Positions 23,276 to 34,357 of a stretch of 64,000 nt of DNA are shown one piece after another; the first letter of the stretch is position 1, and each line of letters begins with the position of its first letter. The notes beneath the pieces are model-generated. The model was given only the letters and a program-made list of their open reading frames with translations, made no database searches and had not been told where the DNA came from. This stretch comes from Chrysopilus asiliformis (lineage: Eukaryota > Arthropoda > Insecta > Diptera > Rhagionidae). The position numbers and the translations under genes were made by a program. The stretch covers positions 76,603,331-76,667,330 of the forward strand of contig OZ035960.1 in the NCBI GenBank assembly GCA_964034945.1, read 5' to 3'.

Positions 23276-26200
23276 GGGGCACAGGGGAACCGGCATAGAA
23301 TTCCCGCCACATACATTTATATTGCCCCATCTATCCTCTACAAAAAACCTTTTAATACCTTTGCTCTATCTCTTAACTGGACGATTTTAAGTATTGAAAG
23401 CTCTTGGCCAAGCATACTTGCCTGTGGTCGTCAAAGGGTTAAACCCTACATTGCGTAAATCGTGTTCCAATGTTAATGTATAAGTATAGTTTGAAAAAGA
23501 AATATCTTTCTCAAAATTAGAGTCTACTAGGCATACATCTGATACGTTAACGCAAGCACAGTTGTAGTGATTGTTGATATGGATGATACAAATAAAAGGT
23601 TTGGCACCCCTTCTCCAACACGAGTCCCACAACTATTTTCGAAATTGATCGTGTTGCTGGACAAAAATAATAATTGTTCTCAGATGAAATTAACTGTCTC
23701 GATTCAGTCAAGGTCTCCAGAATACATCAAATTTCTATACCGAATCCAAGTTAACAAAAAAAGAAAAAATGTCCTTTTGTTGACGAACAACAAGCATCCG
23801 CTAACAATCGCATTGTTTTGTATTACCCATAGAATTTTATCTGCGCGTGGATAGCGGAATGTTGATTGAGGCTGAAAAAAAAGGAAGCGATCGTGTTTCA
23901 AGGGCAGTAGCTGCTTAATTCTCAAATCGGATAGTCGAAATACATTTTTTTATTATCGTCGAAAAAGAAAACTTAGAGATTTTCTTTAAAAATCTCACAT
24001 CGGGTTTGCCGATACTCAAATTTCCGATCGGTTTAAAGAAAAAAAGAAAAGGAAAATTAAAAAGAAGTTATTCTCGGTGATGATGCGAGTTTTTGTTTTA
24101 TTATTGGAGAAAGTCCTTGTTCTTATCATACCTCGGTTCGGTACACGACTAGTTAAAATAAAATAAATTTTTGTAAACTTAGTAAAAAGGAATAAACTTA
24201 AGAAAATGTTTTGTTTAAATGAATAGAAGTTAAATATATATAACACTGTGTAAAATAGAATATAGAAGAGAATTTTTTTAAAATAAGTGTTTAAAAGAAA
24301 ATTAAAAGAAGATAAAAATTTAGTGTTTAAAAACAAAAAGGACCAGAATTAATTTAGTTTAAAAACGAAACATTAAAAGATTTTAAAATTTGTTTTGGAA
24401 AAACTTAAAAACTAGTGAAAAAAACCTAAGATAAAACTGGTGAAATTAAAAAAAAAAAGACGACACAGTTTCTGAGTAACATAATACAAAAAAAAAATGA
24501 CATGCAAAATCATCAGGTGTCGATTTACGACGGCATGCAGAAATAATTAAACAACGTTCAACGCAAAAAAAGGGAACCAGAGTTCATTTCATTAAGCAGC
24601 TTTTCCAGTCGGCAGTGAGGTTGAAGCAGAATTTGTCATCAAACTTAATCCGCAGTTTCATCGTAGCAGATTCATTTTATCCAGATTTACAATTCATCCG
24701 AATTTGACTTCGATGTTCGTAAGTACCAACTTTAATTTCTTTATCCGGCAATGACAAAATTACTTCGTCAACAACTTTATCTTGCCACGTATCAAAAATC
24801 AGTATGTGGTAACATTAATCAACATGCAGCAACATCAAAATCGAATGCATTCGCAACATAATCTACAATCAACTAGCAAACAAAATCTTAAACGCGAATT
24901 TAAAAACAACTATAATCGACGAACAAGTTAATAAATAGATAAAAACACATATTGATCAAATAAGTAATTAAGGATTCTTTTTTTTTGTAAATTTTTCTAT
25001 ATTAAAATTAGTATTAAATTTAGTATCACAGTAAGTTATCACAGTTTTTTTATATTTATCACAGAATTAAGATACAGGAATTATCGAACGATGTTTATAT
25101 TAGCGAATGAATTTTTCTTTGTGGCCACTAGTTAGGTTAAGATAGTATTTTTTTCAAATTTCTTTATTTTATGATGCATAAATTGTACTACTTTTATAAT
25201 TTTATTTGGGTAGAGCTAATTAAATAGAACTAAACCGAGAATTTTGTTTCTTTGGATCATCTCAACATTTTTTTTTACATTTATTTAGTTGGTTCGATGA
25301 ACATCAACGGGAAGCAAGTTATTTTTTTCCTTTTCCTTTTTTTTGGATTTAATTACGTAATTTTTTTGAAATACGGTAAATACGGTAAACAATGACTTTA
25401 CCTCATACGGTAATCAATGACTTTTTATAAAGGCCATAAATTTTCATAATGTCACGTTAAGAGTCGGAGGTGGAGAGAGATAGAGAAAAAGCAACGATGG
25501 AGGACTAGTAAATTCGGCGAGGGTTTTCAATTAAAAGATGTAAATTTTTAGTTCAGCGATTATTTAAAAATTACAAACAGGGGTTGATCAAGATGGAGCT
25601 CTTGGTCAGCAAAGGTTTTGGTTAATTCCAAAAGTGGGGTGGGCAAGCTCCTTGTCACCTTTTTCTGTCCGGTCACCAATTTCTTTCTTTTTTTAGCTTG
25701 ATTTTATTGTTTTGTAAAGTAGTTTGGTTTTTTTTTAAGAGCCAGGTGGCTACCTAGAGCAATGAGGGCGTGAGAACCCCTCTTCTACCGTTGCTCTGCC
25801 ACCCCCTTAAGGCATGCCCCCTTTATTGTGTGAAGTTTGGCCAGAGAAACAACCCCACGACCCGCCTCTCCGAGCTAGCTATGGCATGGCGTTTCTCAAA
25901 GCCGACTTCGCACCGTGCCGTGTGTAGATTCTGATCGAGGCGTCAGAATCGCAACACATGGTCCTGTGTTCACCACACAGTAAACTATATCAGCGCAGTG
26001 AGTCAACGCAATTGTGCTTTATAGCGCACTGCTAACACTGCTTATCGGAGCGCAGTTAATTTGCTTGCGCGTGTATTCTAAGGGTACTTCCATAGTGAAC
26101 GAGCTTCTCGCTTTCTCGCGCACCAGCTTTCCGGCGAGATTCCGCCGGTACTTATAACCAGCATGATTCTAGCAGGTGATGGTCATAGTGAATCTCGCGC

Positions 26201-26404
26201 CTGTAGTGCAGATACGCTGGCACTTTCACGTGAGGAATTGCTTTGCATGTTCATTTCCTTTCCTATTTCATTCCATGCCCTGTCTACAGCATTCCTATTA
26301 GAATGATATTTTAGTCGTTTATCCCAAATAATTTGTTTAACAAACACTAAATTAAAATAATGTTAATTTTGTTTAAATTAAAATTTCTTTATTAACTTCC
26401 GAAT
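23276..26404. other. Long stretch without recognised gene
   Basis: Mostly AT-rich. The frames at 23387-24336 are low-complexity or lack domains. A GC-richer block at 25480-26260 with a purine-rich start (GGTGGAGAGAGATAG at 25471) could be part of an LTR element, but I see no paired LTR or coding domain. ACGGTAAWCAATGACTTT is repeated near 25385 and 25410. I assign nothing firmly. Confidence 0.45.
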
Positions 26405-26760
26405 TCATCCTACCAAAAAAGCTGCCCATTTTAGTGTTTCCAGGTAGATTTTGATCGGCGACGCAACATGTGGACGAGCAATATCATGCAGAAAAATAAC
26501 TTTGTCGAATCTGGAGTAGTAGTGGACACGCTTTTCCTTGAGTGCTCGACTCAATCTCATCAATTGTGTTCGGTAGACAGCCCCAGTAATGGTTTCGTTC
26601 GGTTTGAGCAACTCATAATACACGACACCAACCAACAAGAGTTTTTTCCATGAATATTTGGCTTAGCTGTAGATGTTGAAGCATGGCCAGATCCTCCCCA
26701 TGATATCTTACTTTTTGGATTATCCGAAATGGGCATTTTTAGTCGTTGGAGAGTAATAAA
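26405..26760 (-). pseudogene. Mariner transposase remnant
   Basis: Minus-strand translation gives GVVYYELLKPNETITG, LIRLSRALKEKR-like and FLHDIARPHVA blocks of mariner transposases. The usual HDNARPH is HDIARPH here, so the residue after the second catalytic Asp is changed. Upstream (26640-26710), SWGGSGHASTSTAKPNIHGK continues the domain in another frame. Both the N-terminal domain and the last catalytic Asp block are absent. The fragment covers only the middle of the protein. Confidence 0.82.
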
Positions 26761-27007
26761 TTAGAACAATTAATGCAGTCCTCGAATGAACTTTATTTGG
26801 CACAAGTTTCGACATATTGAACACTTGCAAACGCTTTTTCAATTTATCACTTGTACGAGTTTGACACTTTCTGATATGACAACAAAATGCCATATACAGT
26901 CAAAGTCCTCTAACTCGAATTGTCTGCTGCCATCAAAATCGTTTCGAGTTAGAGGAATTTCGAGTTTGAGAAATTGAATTTTTTTTTTAAATACATCTAC
27001 GTACATA

Positions 27008-27807
27008 CATTGGAATCCGGTTATAACGACCTCCAAGGGACCAACAAATCTGGTCGTTATATCCGGTTGTTCGTTATAACCGATTCATAGTTTTAAAGGT
27101 TTAAATTAAATTTATTTGATTTTTCTGCAGATATTGAGTAATCTGTGTTTGTTTGGATTTTTGGTGCAAGAACTCCTTTTCAATTTTCTTTTCAATTCTT
27201 AGCACAGCTTCTTTTGAAATCTCATCAAAAATGTTATTGAATAATAGGAATTAACTCAATGTCGTAATATCCCGAAGTGCTTCATTGACTGAAGGTATGA
27301 CACAACCTGTTTCTGAAATTTTCACCCGATTTTAAAATTATGTATTGTGATGCATAAAACATTATTTACCAATAGTATCTTCTTCATCTTTTTCCTCGAT
27401 ACTAAATTGTCGCCTTTTAGCATTCATTGTGAAATTCACAGTATAAACTACGAAATAAACTGAATTAGCACAACGTAGATGCACAAAACTTTGACAGAAC
27501 TGATTAGGGGAATTCCCGAAAAGTTCCAACTGACTTAAGCAAATGACGTTTAGAAGTGCAACCCATCCATGCGAGTCGTGGCGCTAGCAACGCGCTGAGC
27601 TGCAAATTGGGCAAAAACTAGGGTATCTGACATGGCGGCCAATTTAGAACATTTGTTAAAAACTTAATCTACCAGGTTTTGATTTTTTTCTATGAGATCT
27701 TAAGTTTCGGTGGTTATAAACGATATTTTTTTCTGTTTTCGTAGAAAAAGGGGTCGTTAAAGCCGATATGTCGTTATAACCGGTGTCGTTATAAGCGGAT
27801 TCCACTG
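27008..27807 (-). mobile_element. pogo/Tigger-like element, internally deleted
   Basis: The termini CATTGGAATCCGGTTATAAC and (inverted) CAGTGGAATCCGCTTATAAC are flanked by TA. GTTATAACSGG words recur subterminally. On the minus strand near 27380-27430 a start MNAKRRQFSIEEKDEEDTI resembles the N-terminus of Tigger-like proteins. The rest of the transposase is missing. Confidence 0.75.
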
Positions 27808-28052
27808 TATATGTATATTTAATCGTTTTTATAAGTTTTTAAAACAAGCTAAAAACAACAAAAAACAAAATAAATTATCACAAAATAAAAAATTAAATAC
27901 CAGCTTCTAGCTGTTTTAAGGTAGATGCATAACGGATACAGAACCATGCAATAAATAGCATTTTTCGTGCCCCTGGGTTAACTTTTGAACCCGCGTAGTT
28001 TTCACTTTAGTTGAATAATTTTTGGAAAGAGCACAGTCTCTAGTTTCATTCA

Positions 28053-28208
28053 TATATGGCTTCAAGAGCCACCGAATTGCAGGGGGATGGTGAGGGGTTA
28101 ACGAACTTTCTCGTGATTTTTCACAGAAATCATGCCATGAAAAATCACGAGAAAGTTCGTAAACCCCTCACCTACCCCTGCGATTCGGTGACTCTTGAAA
28201 CCATAATA
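28053..28208. repeat. 156-bp hairpin
   Basis: Arms of about 70 bp pair with few mismatches (GAAAAATCACGAGAAAGTTCG with its complement; CACCGAATTGCAGGGG with a diverged complement), around a loop of about 14 nt. No target duplication was resolved. It would fold into a strong hairpin if transcribed. Confidence 0.85.
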
Positions 28209-28217
28209 TAGTTTATA

Positions 28218-29830
28218 CAGTGGCGTGCGGTCTAAGGCGCAGTTGGCGCAGAGCGCACCCTGACAAATTCGTTCAAATAAAATAATTTGAACGAATCAAA
28301 TAAAATAATTTGAAATTTCCACACAAATTTCATACAATCTTACACTTTTACAACGATACAAGACTAGATACATCTTGAATACTCCTATTATGTCTCTAAT
28401 ACTCTACACACATATTCATAGAAAAATCCGACACAGAACACAGCCATTCGATGTACGAACTATCTTCATATTCAATATGCTTCTCGCGCAGGTAAATCAA
28501 TGCGCCTCTAAAGAACCAAAATGAAAGAGGAAAAACAAATTCGAATACTTGGACGAGACGCACAAGTAAAAGTTTCATGAAGGGGGAACTTAGCATCAGG
28601 CATAGCATTCGATTTTTCTTCATAAGCGCTGTAGAGTTGCTGCGCTCGACTCTACATGAGAAGCTATCGCACATCAACGCATGTTTCAATGAATTTTTTG
28701 ACGCACAGAAAGTGGTTTTGTTCGTGTATCATTCATGTTTCAGGCGCAGCGATTTAAATGCGCAGGATCCGTCGATTTCAATGAATAAACTGCCGCAACT
28801 TGAATGGGAATGATTTTTTAAAATGGGAAGCCGTTTTTCGATGAATTTTTTGGTGGAAGTTCATTCTTTGGTTAGACTTTGTTGGATAATTACTGAATTT
28901 GCGATTTGCGTGTTGATTTTCTTTGAAAAATATAAGTATTCATACCTGTGACGTAAGTTTATTATTAAAACAGCCTTTCTCAAGGCTAAATTTAGAAGAT
29001 AAAAATATTTTCATCAAGAAAAGTCGTCCTATTCCTAAAATTGATTTGACTCAGAAAAGTACTGTTAAAGGGAAAATTTGTGAGCGACATTTCAAGGTAG
29101 AAAATTATTCTAAATTTAATTGGTTGACGGCATGTGCAGAGAGTAAAAGATTATTTTGTTGGCCATGCATTTTTTTTTGTTTCAACAGAAAAGGAAAAAA
29201 ATGTATGGACAACTAATGGATATGACGATCTGTCGCATTTTAATGTTGCAGCGGGGAAACACGAAAAATCCCAAACACACATTAAATCGGTGGTTTCTAT
29301 GAAAACTTTTGGGCAAGTGCGAATAGATCTGCAACTAGATCAGCACAAACGCACTTCAATAATTCAACATAATGAAAATGTGACAAAAAATAGAAACATA
29401 ATGAAAAGACTTATCGATACAGTTTGTTTACTAGGATCTCAAGAAATTGCTTTTCGAGGTCACGATGAATCTATTGATTCTCATAATCGAGGAAATTACG
29501 TAGAAGTTTTACAACTTATAGCAAAATACGATCCCTTGCTTTACAATCACCTGAATAATGCTTCTGTTTTTTCTGGGTTATCAAATAGAATCCAAAATGA
29601 TTTAATAGAAAGTATCAAAAATGTACTTGTGGGAACATTAGAAGTCATCTCAATTGCAGATTACAACGTTTCAATGGCCCGTTCTATTTCACATTTTTCG
29701 GGCTTTGAAATACCGAATATTTGGACATCATTATCATCACTATCAGAATCGCCAGTTACTTCTTCCAAAATTCTTTTTGAATCAGGAGTGTCCGTAATTA
29801 AGATTTCGTCATCTTAATAACTCATTTAAT
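28218..29830 (+). mobile_element. hAT element (MYM/DUF4371 type), 3' truncated
   Basis: The left terminus CAGTGGCGTGCGGTCTAAGG has the form usual for this hAT group. The transposase remnant follows at 28923-29817. No matching right terminus is visible before 30192, so the 3' half including the dimerisation domain is missing. Confidence 0.7.
28923..29817 (+). pseudogene. hAT transposase N-terminal part (zinc-finger MYM type 1-like)
   Basis: The first frame (28923-29216) contains KFNWLTACAESKRLFCWPC, a TTF-type zinc-finger block. The second (29134-29817) continues with GYDDLSHFNVAAGKHEKSQT and the DUF4371-type region (IAFRGHDESIDSHNRGNYVE, then SNRIQNDLIESIKNV). The family usually places these blocks in one frame; here a frameshift falls in an A-rich run near 29190-29205. 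Translation stops at 29817, before the catalytic second half. A related remnant lies at 22083-22990 on the other strand. Confidence 0.85.
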
Positions 29831-30293
29831 CCAGTACTGCCTTAATAAAGATACGTCAAACCAATGCAAAGCATAAATTTGCTTTCCAACCCGTGGAAAA
29901 AGTGTTGCGGAACAGAGACAATAGGGCTTGATCGAAAGACTGTTTCTTTTTCTTTGTTGCAATTTTGAGAGAGAGTATAGGATGAGCATATTTTGTGTTT
30001 TATTTCCTCTTAGAGGAATTAAAATAGACCAAAGAGCTCCAAAATCGCTTCGAGTTAGAGGAATTTCGACTTAGAGGAATTTCGACTTAGAGAGTTCTTT
30101 TTTAAAGAAAAATTGAAGGGAGCGAAAAAAAAGGTTAAAAAATTCGAGTTAGAGGAAAATTCGAATTATAGGGATTTGGAGGACTTTGACTGTATATCAA
30201 ATCTATGATATACATATATGATATATATCAAATACTGTATTGGTGCGCCATTTGTAAAGAAAAATCCGCATTTCATACTCGCACACCAGTATA

Positions 30294-30467
30294 CTAGAAT
30301 TAAAGCCCGTCATATGACGGGTGGCTGCAATCTTAATAGGAGTTCCGAAAGGTCACAGACGACTGTCGATTCGACGGTTTTTCAAGTTGATCGTTTTACG
30401 TAAGGTGATTAACTAGAAGCTCACGGATCAAGATTGCGGGTACCCGCCTTAGGACGGACTTTAATTG
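30294..30467. mobile_element. Small MITE with hairpin-rich ends
   Basis: The left end CTAGAATTAAAGCCCGTC and right end (inverted CTACAATTAAAGTCCGTC) are partners, both followed by GCGGGT- and GCAATCTT-like words. GCCCGTCATATGACGGG forms a local hairpin. Confidence 0.65.
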
Positions 30468-30993
30468 TAGTTTTTATATATTAGTATGATGATGGTTGGA
30501 ACCCAATATGTTTCGAGCAACTTTCTGCACATTTCCAATACTGTAAAAAAAGGAAAGGTTAAACGATGACGTATCGTTAAGCGTTTACGTTTCATGTAGT
30601 TTAATTTTGTGTGGGCTACGCATGAAAAGGTCGGGAACTTTTTGACCATTTCTCAAACATTTTTTTACTTAAGGTAAGGTCTTTTTTTCTTTTTTTTTCT
30701 TTTTTTCTTTGATAATTGTTATCATCAACTTATATTTTGAACCATTAATGGCGTTTTCGACTGGCAGATTCAGAGCAGGCTCTGACGCAGTGTAGAGCAA
30801 GGTATTTTCGAGCAGATCTCGAGCAGATTTCGAGCAGCTCTACTTGGGAGTCTAGCATTTTCTATAAAACAAGAAGCATAAAACAAATTAAAATTAATTT
30901 TGGGATTTTCTCCTTATCCTGAGACAGCCGAAATACATTTGTGATCAAACGAAATTCTTCTTCCCTAGATGAAGAGGAATCCAACAAAACTAA
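30468..30993. other. Unassigned, short local repeats
   Basis: A TTTCGAGCAG phrase is repeated three times near 30812-30838. A CT-rich run lies at 30680-30710. No gene seen. Confidence 0.5.
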
Positions 30994-31858
30994 TCTCTAT
31001 ATATAAAATCGTTTAACCTGACTGACTCATCAACGCCCAGCCCAAACCCCTGAAGCTAGAGACTTGAAACTTTCACAGTCGGTCCCAACCAACGCATAGG
31101 CGCTCACTAAGGCGGGGTTTTACGAAATTTTACCCCTAAGGGGGTGAACGGGGGGTAAACGGGGTTTGGGTGTTTTTCAACTGTGATTTTCGCCATGAAT
31201 CCTGCTCAATAGAAGGCTGAAAAGTTTCACTCGGGGGTTTTCGGGGTCGCTGATTTCGAATCCGGTGTTAGATTTTCAAAATTCAAAACGGAAGGTCCTG
31301 TAAGGATAACTCAAATATCCTTGACATTAAGGGGTTTTCGGGGTCGCTGATCACGAATCCGGTGCTAGATTTTCAAAATTCAAAACGGAAGGTCCTGTAA
31401 GGATAACGCAAATATCCTTTTTCCCATTTCTTCCGGGAAAAAATGGCATTAGGGGGTTTTCGTCGCTGATTACGAATCTGGTGTTAGATTTTCAAAACTC
31501 AAAACGAAAGGTCCTGTAAGGATAACGCAAATATCCTTTTTCCCATTTTTTCCGGGGAAAAATGGCATTAGGGGGATTTCGGGGTCGCTGATCACGAATA
31601 TGGTGTTAGATTTTCGAAATTCAAAACGGAAGGTTCTGTAAGGATAACGCAAATATCCTTTTTCTCATTTTTCCGGGAAAAAATGGCATTAGGGGGTTTT
31701 TGGAGTCGCTGATCACGAATCTGGTGTTAGATTTACAAAATTCAAAACGGAAGGTCCTGTAATAACGTTTTTCCCAAAACTTTTTAAGTTATTTATGGTT
31801 TTTTGGCATTCTAAAATTTATACAAAAAACTTTTAGCTGCAAACGACGGGTCTGCTAG
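30994..31858 (+). mobile_element. Helitron H1, both ends present
   Basis: The 5' end TCTCTATATATAAAATCG is preceded by A. The 3' end GACGGGTCTGCTAG is followed by T. This A-TC...CTAG-T arrangement is the Helitron insertion signature. A leader resembling other family members (AAGCTAGAGACTTGAAACTT) precedes a tandem array. There is no coding sequence, so it is non-autonomous. Confidence 0.82.
31232..31760 (+). repeat. Tandem array of about 120-bp units inside Helitron H1
   Basis: GGTTTTCGGGGTCGCTGAT-type words recur near 31235, 31328, 31452, 31570 and 31690, spaced about 118-124 bp. Each unit contains GGAAGGTCCTGTAAGGATAA and a CCGGGAAAAAATGGCATTAG-like block. Diverged units occur at 17391-17540, 49200-49320, 53780-54130 and 63480-63690. 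Confidence 0.88.
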
Positions 31859-31963
31859 TACAAAATAATTTTCCATAATTATTACTATTTTACAACTATA
31901 ACAGCTATTTTAATACCAAATGTGAATACCGGTAATATTTAACTGTGAAAAGTATTTAAGTAA

Positions 31964-32586
31964 TACTATGTTCACACCGACGCAAAATTACGTAATTTTG
32001 AAGATTTTCGTAATTTTGAACGAAATTTTGCTCGAAATCATGAGATTTCCAGTACATTAACCTGTTTTCAAAATCACTAAAAGTATGCAATTTCCACAAA
32101 ATTACGAACGAAATCAAGCAAAAACAATGTATACAACCCTGCATCACTTATTCAGCTCTCTTCAGCACATCAGTTTTGACATTTGTGCTGGATTGGAAAG
32201 ACGGAAATATAAGAAAAAGAAGCCGTGTTCCGCACGCGAAGAGGATATATTAGTAAACAACCTATCCGGGGCAAAAAAAATGGACCTGTTTTTGATGCGA
32301 TTAGATATGAAATGGAAAATAATTGTTTATTTTCATTACAGATAATTCCCATTTTAGTCTAAAGTGTCTAATTCTGTTTGCACATATTTCATCGATGTTT
32401 TGAATTATATTATTCATCATATTACTAAAATTCATAGTAATCCTACAAGAAATTCCTCGATCCATTTTTGAACTAACGTAGTTGAAATGTCAAACAAAAT
32501 TACTTTAACGTCTGTGTGAACACTTTGGTTTAAGATCTAAATCATTTCGCAAAATTACGTGATTTTGCGTCAGTGTGAACATAGTA
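31964..32586. mobile_element. MITE with TAA target duplication
   Basis: Termini TACTATGTTCACACCGACGC and inverted TACTATGTTCACACTGACGC, then CAAAATTACGTAATTTTG-like words. TAA flanks both sides (31961-31963 and 32587-32589). The 86-codon frame inside (32085-32345) has no recognised domain, though a basic stretch (ERRKYKKKKP) is present. Confidence 0.85.
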
Positions 32587-32696
32587 TAAAGTGCGATCAG
32601 AGAATGGCGATTTGGAAGTAATTCTGGACAAGTAATTTTTTTCTCCCTTCAATCAACCTAAAAGTAACAAAAAAGGGGAAAAAATTATTTTTAAAC

Positions 32697-32890
32697 AAAA
32701 AAAAACTTTTATTTAGAAAAAATGTACTAAAAAGGGAAAAAATATTTTTTGGATGCTGTGTATCAGAAATAAAAGCGAAATAAATATTTATTTTATTTTA
32801 TTTTTTAGGCTTTATCTCGCTTTAATTTATACAACGCCCAAAAAAAAATCTCCTTTTTAGTGCATTTTTTCTAAATAAAAGCTTTTTTTA
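32697..32890. repeat. Foldback
   Basis: TTTATTTAGAAAAAATGTAC on the left pairs with GTGCATTTTTTCTAAATAAA on the right; CTAAAAAGG words continue the pairing. AT-rich and without target duplication evidence. Confidence 0.6.
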
Positions 32891-32929
32891 AAACTTTTTA
32901 GTCTTCGAATATATATACTTACCTTTGAG

Positions 32930-33240
32930 ATATCCTTACGGACTTTTTAAGTCTCAAATCAGATTTAACGACCCCAAAAACCCCGGATAAGATTTTTGCC
33001 GGAAAATTTGACGAAAAATGTATTCACTGAGATTATTCTTGCAAGACCTTCCCTGATCCTTACAAGGACGAATTAGCACTGTCATCGGACTGGCGTTTGT
33101 GTGCAAAATTTCAAGTCAATCGAATGAGTGGAAGTTGGTTTTTGTAAGGATACCGCAAGGTCCTGAAAGTATACCGTGATTATCCTTTTCCTCTAATATT
33201 CCTGAAAAAACCTAATATTAGGGATTTTGGGCTCCGGTTG
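32930..33240. repeat. Diverged Helitron H1 tandem units
   Basis: ACGACCCCAAAAACCCCGG, TCCTTACAAGGAC and CTTCCCTGATCCTTAC words match the 120-bp unit with low identity. It lies about 500 bp downstream of the end of Vps52. Confidence 0.6.
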
Positions 33241-33469
33241 TGAAATTAAAAATCATCAGACTAGTTATAATTTTCATGAGCCTATGAGTGCGATGTGTGG
33301 ATTATTCAATAAGAAGTTTAATTTTATTGATTTCAACATTACCAAAGGCAAAGACCAATTAAAAGCCTTATTAAATTAATCCTTAATCGTTTATTTCCGT
33401 TTATTATAAATATTTGAATCTGCATTTTTTTATCTTTGTATCTTTTACAGAAGAAATAATTAAATAAAC

Positions 33470-33640
33470 AAAATAAAAAAATAAAATTAAAATCAAAAAC
33501 AAAATTTTAAATTAAAAAAAAATTAAAATTAAAAAAAAAATTTTAAATTAAAATTAAAAAAATTTCTTTTTTTAAATTAAATTTAAAAAAAAATTTTTTA
33601 AATGAAAATTTAAAAAAAAAAATTTTAAAAGGTATTAAAA
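33470..33640. repeat. A/T-only low-complexity tract
   Basis: Nearly pure A and T with repeated AAATTAAAATTAAAAA words. It lies just downstream of the Vps52 polyadenylation signal. Confidence 0.9.
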
Positions 33641-33679
33641 AGGAAAACAAATAACAGCTTCCATATAGATTGATTTTTT

Positions 33680-33685
33680 TTTATT
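33680..33685 (-). promoter_or_regulatory. Vps52: Vps52 polyadenylation signal
   Basis: AATAAA on the minus strand about 43 bp after the stop codon, the expected position for a short insect 3' UTR. The cleavage site is not determined. Confidence 0.6.
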
Positions 33686-33727
33686 TCTTAGAGAAAGTTT
33701 ATGCAATAACTATAGATACAAATCTAA

Positions 33728-34357
33728 CTAAAAACTGTTTTTATATTTTTTTATTTCAATCATAATGACGTGAAAGTTAGTTAACTGAGCCCGAGCTTGA
33801 GGTGTAAGAAGCTTATGGAATCGATGATAATATTGCACTAGGCTCGTTAATGCTAATTGTAAAAGAGTAGAGCCTGTTAACAATGAAGGAAATGATAAAA
33901 GAACCTCACGATTGAGTTCTTCAAGCGATTTCTTCCAGTTTGATGAAAAGTCTGATACCAAAGTCAAACTTCGATACTCTTTTCTTTTAAGTTCGTCTAT
34001 TTGTTCTTTTTCTACCATTTGCTCACACTCTTTTACAAACTGAATTATTCCACCAAAATGAGGTGCCAATATCTGCTCCACATATTCCGCACTTCTACTC
34101 GATAACTGCTCACGAAATATTTCAGCTTCTTTTGAATTATCTCTCGTATGTTCCATAAGCACACCAAGCACCAAGTCATAATTGTTTATCAAATATATTA
34201 ATTGCTCTTTTCTCAATGGAAATATGGCAGCCATGCGTAGTATAAAGCATTCCACTGCATTCTGTAGCTCTAACAGTAAACGACTCACTAGTTCATTAGG
34301 GAAATGTTCAGATATTCCAACGACAGCAGCCGAAAACTCAGCATATCTCCTGGTAAT
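33728..34357 (-). CDS. Vps52: Vps52 exon 6 (C-terminus and stop)
   Basis: Acceptor TTTGTTTTAG, then 209 codons and a stop at 33728-33730. It starts ITRRYAEFSAAVVGISEHFP and ends in a helical region with YHRFHKLL and a Lys-rich tail. Confidence 0.95.
   Translation of the reverse strand: MTRRYAEFSAAVVGISEHFPNELVSRLLLELQNAVECFILRMAAIFPLRKEQLIYLINNYDLVLGVLMEHTRDNSKEAEIFREQLSSRSAEYVEQILAPHFGGIIQFVKECEQMVEKEQIDELKRKEYRSLTLVSDFSSNWKKSLEELNREVLLSFPSLLTGSTLLQLALTSLVQYYHRFHKLLTPQARAQLTNFHVIMIEIKKYKNSF

Larger units (their letters stand above)
26897..30192. mobile_element. Composite pogo-like element or pair of end fragments, TA-flanked
   Basis: The left end CAGTCAAAGTCCTCTAACTC and right end (inverted CAGTCAAAGTCCTCCAAATC) are both flanked by TA. 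Subterminal TTCGAGTTAGAGGAATTTCG words occur at both ends. Between the ends lie a nested pogo-type element, a hairpin and a hAT transposase fragment. It may be one element filled by insertions, or two unrelated solo ends. Confidence 0.5.

Noticed and set aside
24016..24336. 106-codon Phe-rich frame
   Set aside because: Almost entirely Phe, Leu, Ser, Thr and Asn from A-rich DNA; low complexity.
25480..26260. GC-richer block as an LTR
   Set aside because: A purine-rich stretch precedes it but no paired copy or coding region supports this.
30294..30330. CTAG plus hairpin read as a Helitron 3' end on the minus strand
   Set aside because: A matching inverted end lies at 30450-30467, so a small inverted-repeat element explains it better.
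31232..31760. Regularly spaced repeats as a CRISPR-like array
   Set aside because: The whole 120-bp unit is repeated, without short conserved repeats and unique spacers, and it is inside a Helitron in eukaryotic DNA.
32085..32345. 86-codon frame inside the TAA-flanked MITE as a transposase
   Set aside because: No recognisable nuclease or DNA-binding motif beyond a basic patch.
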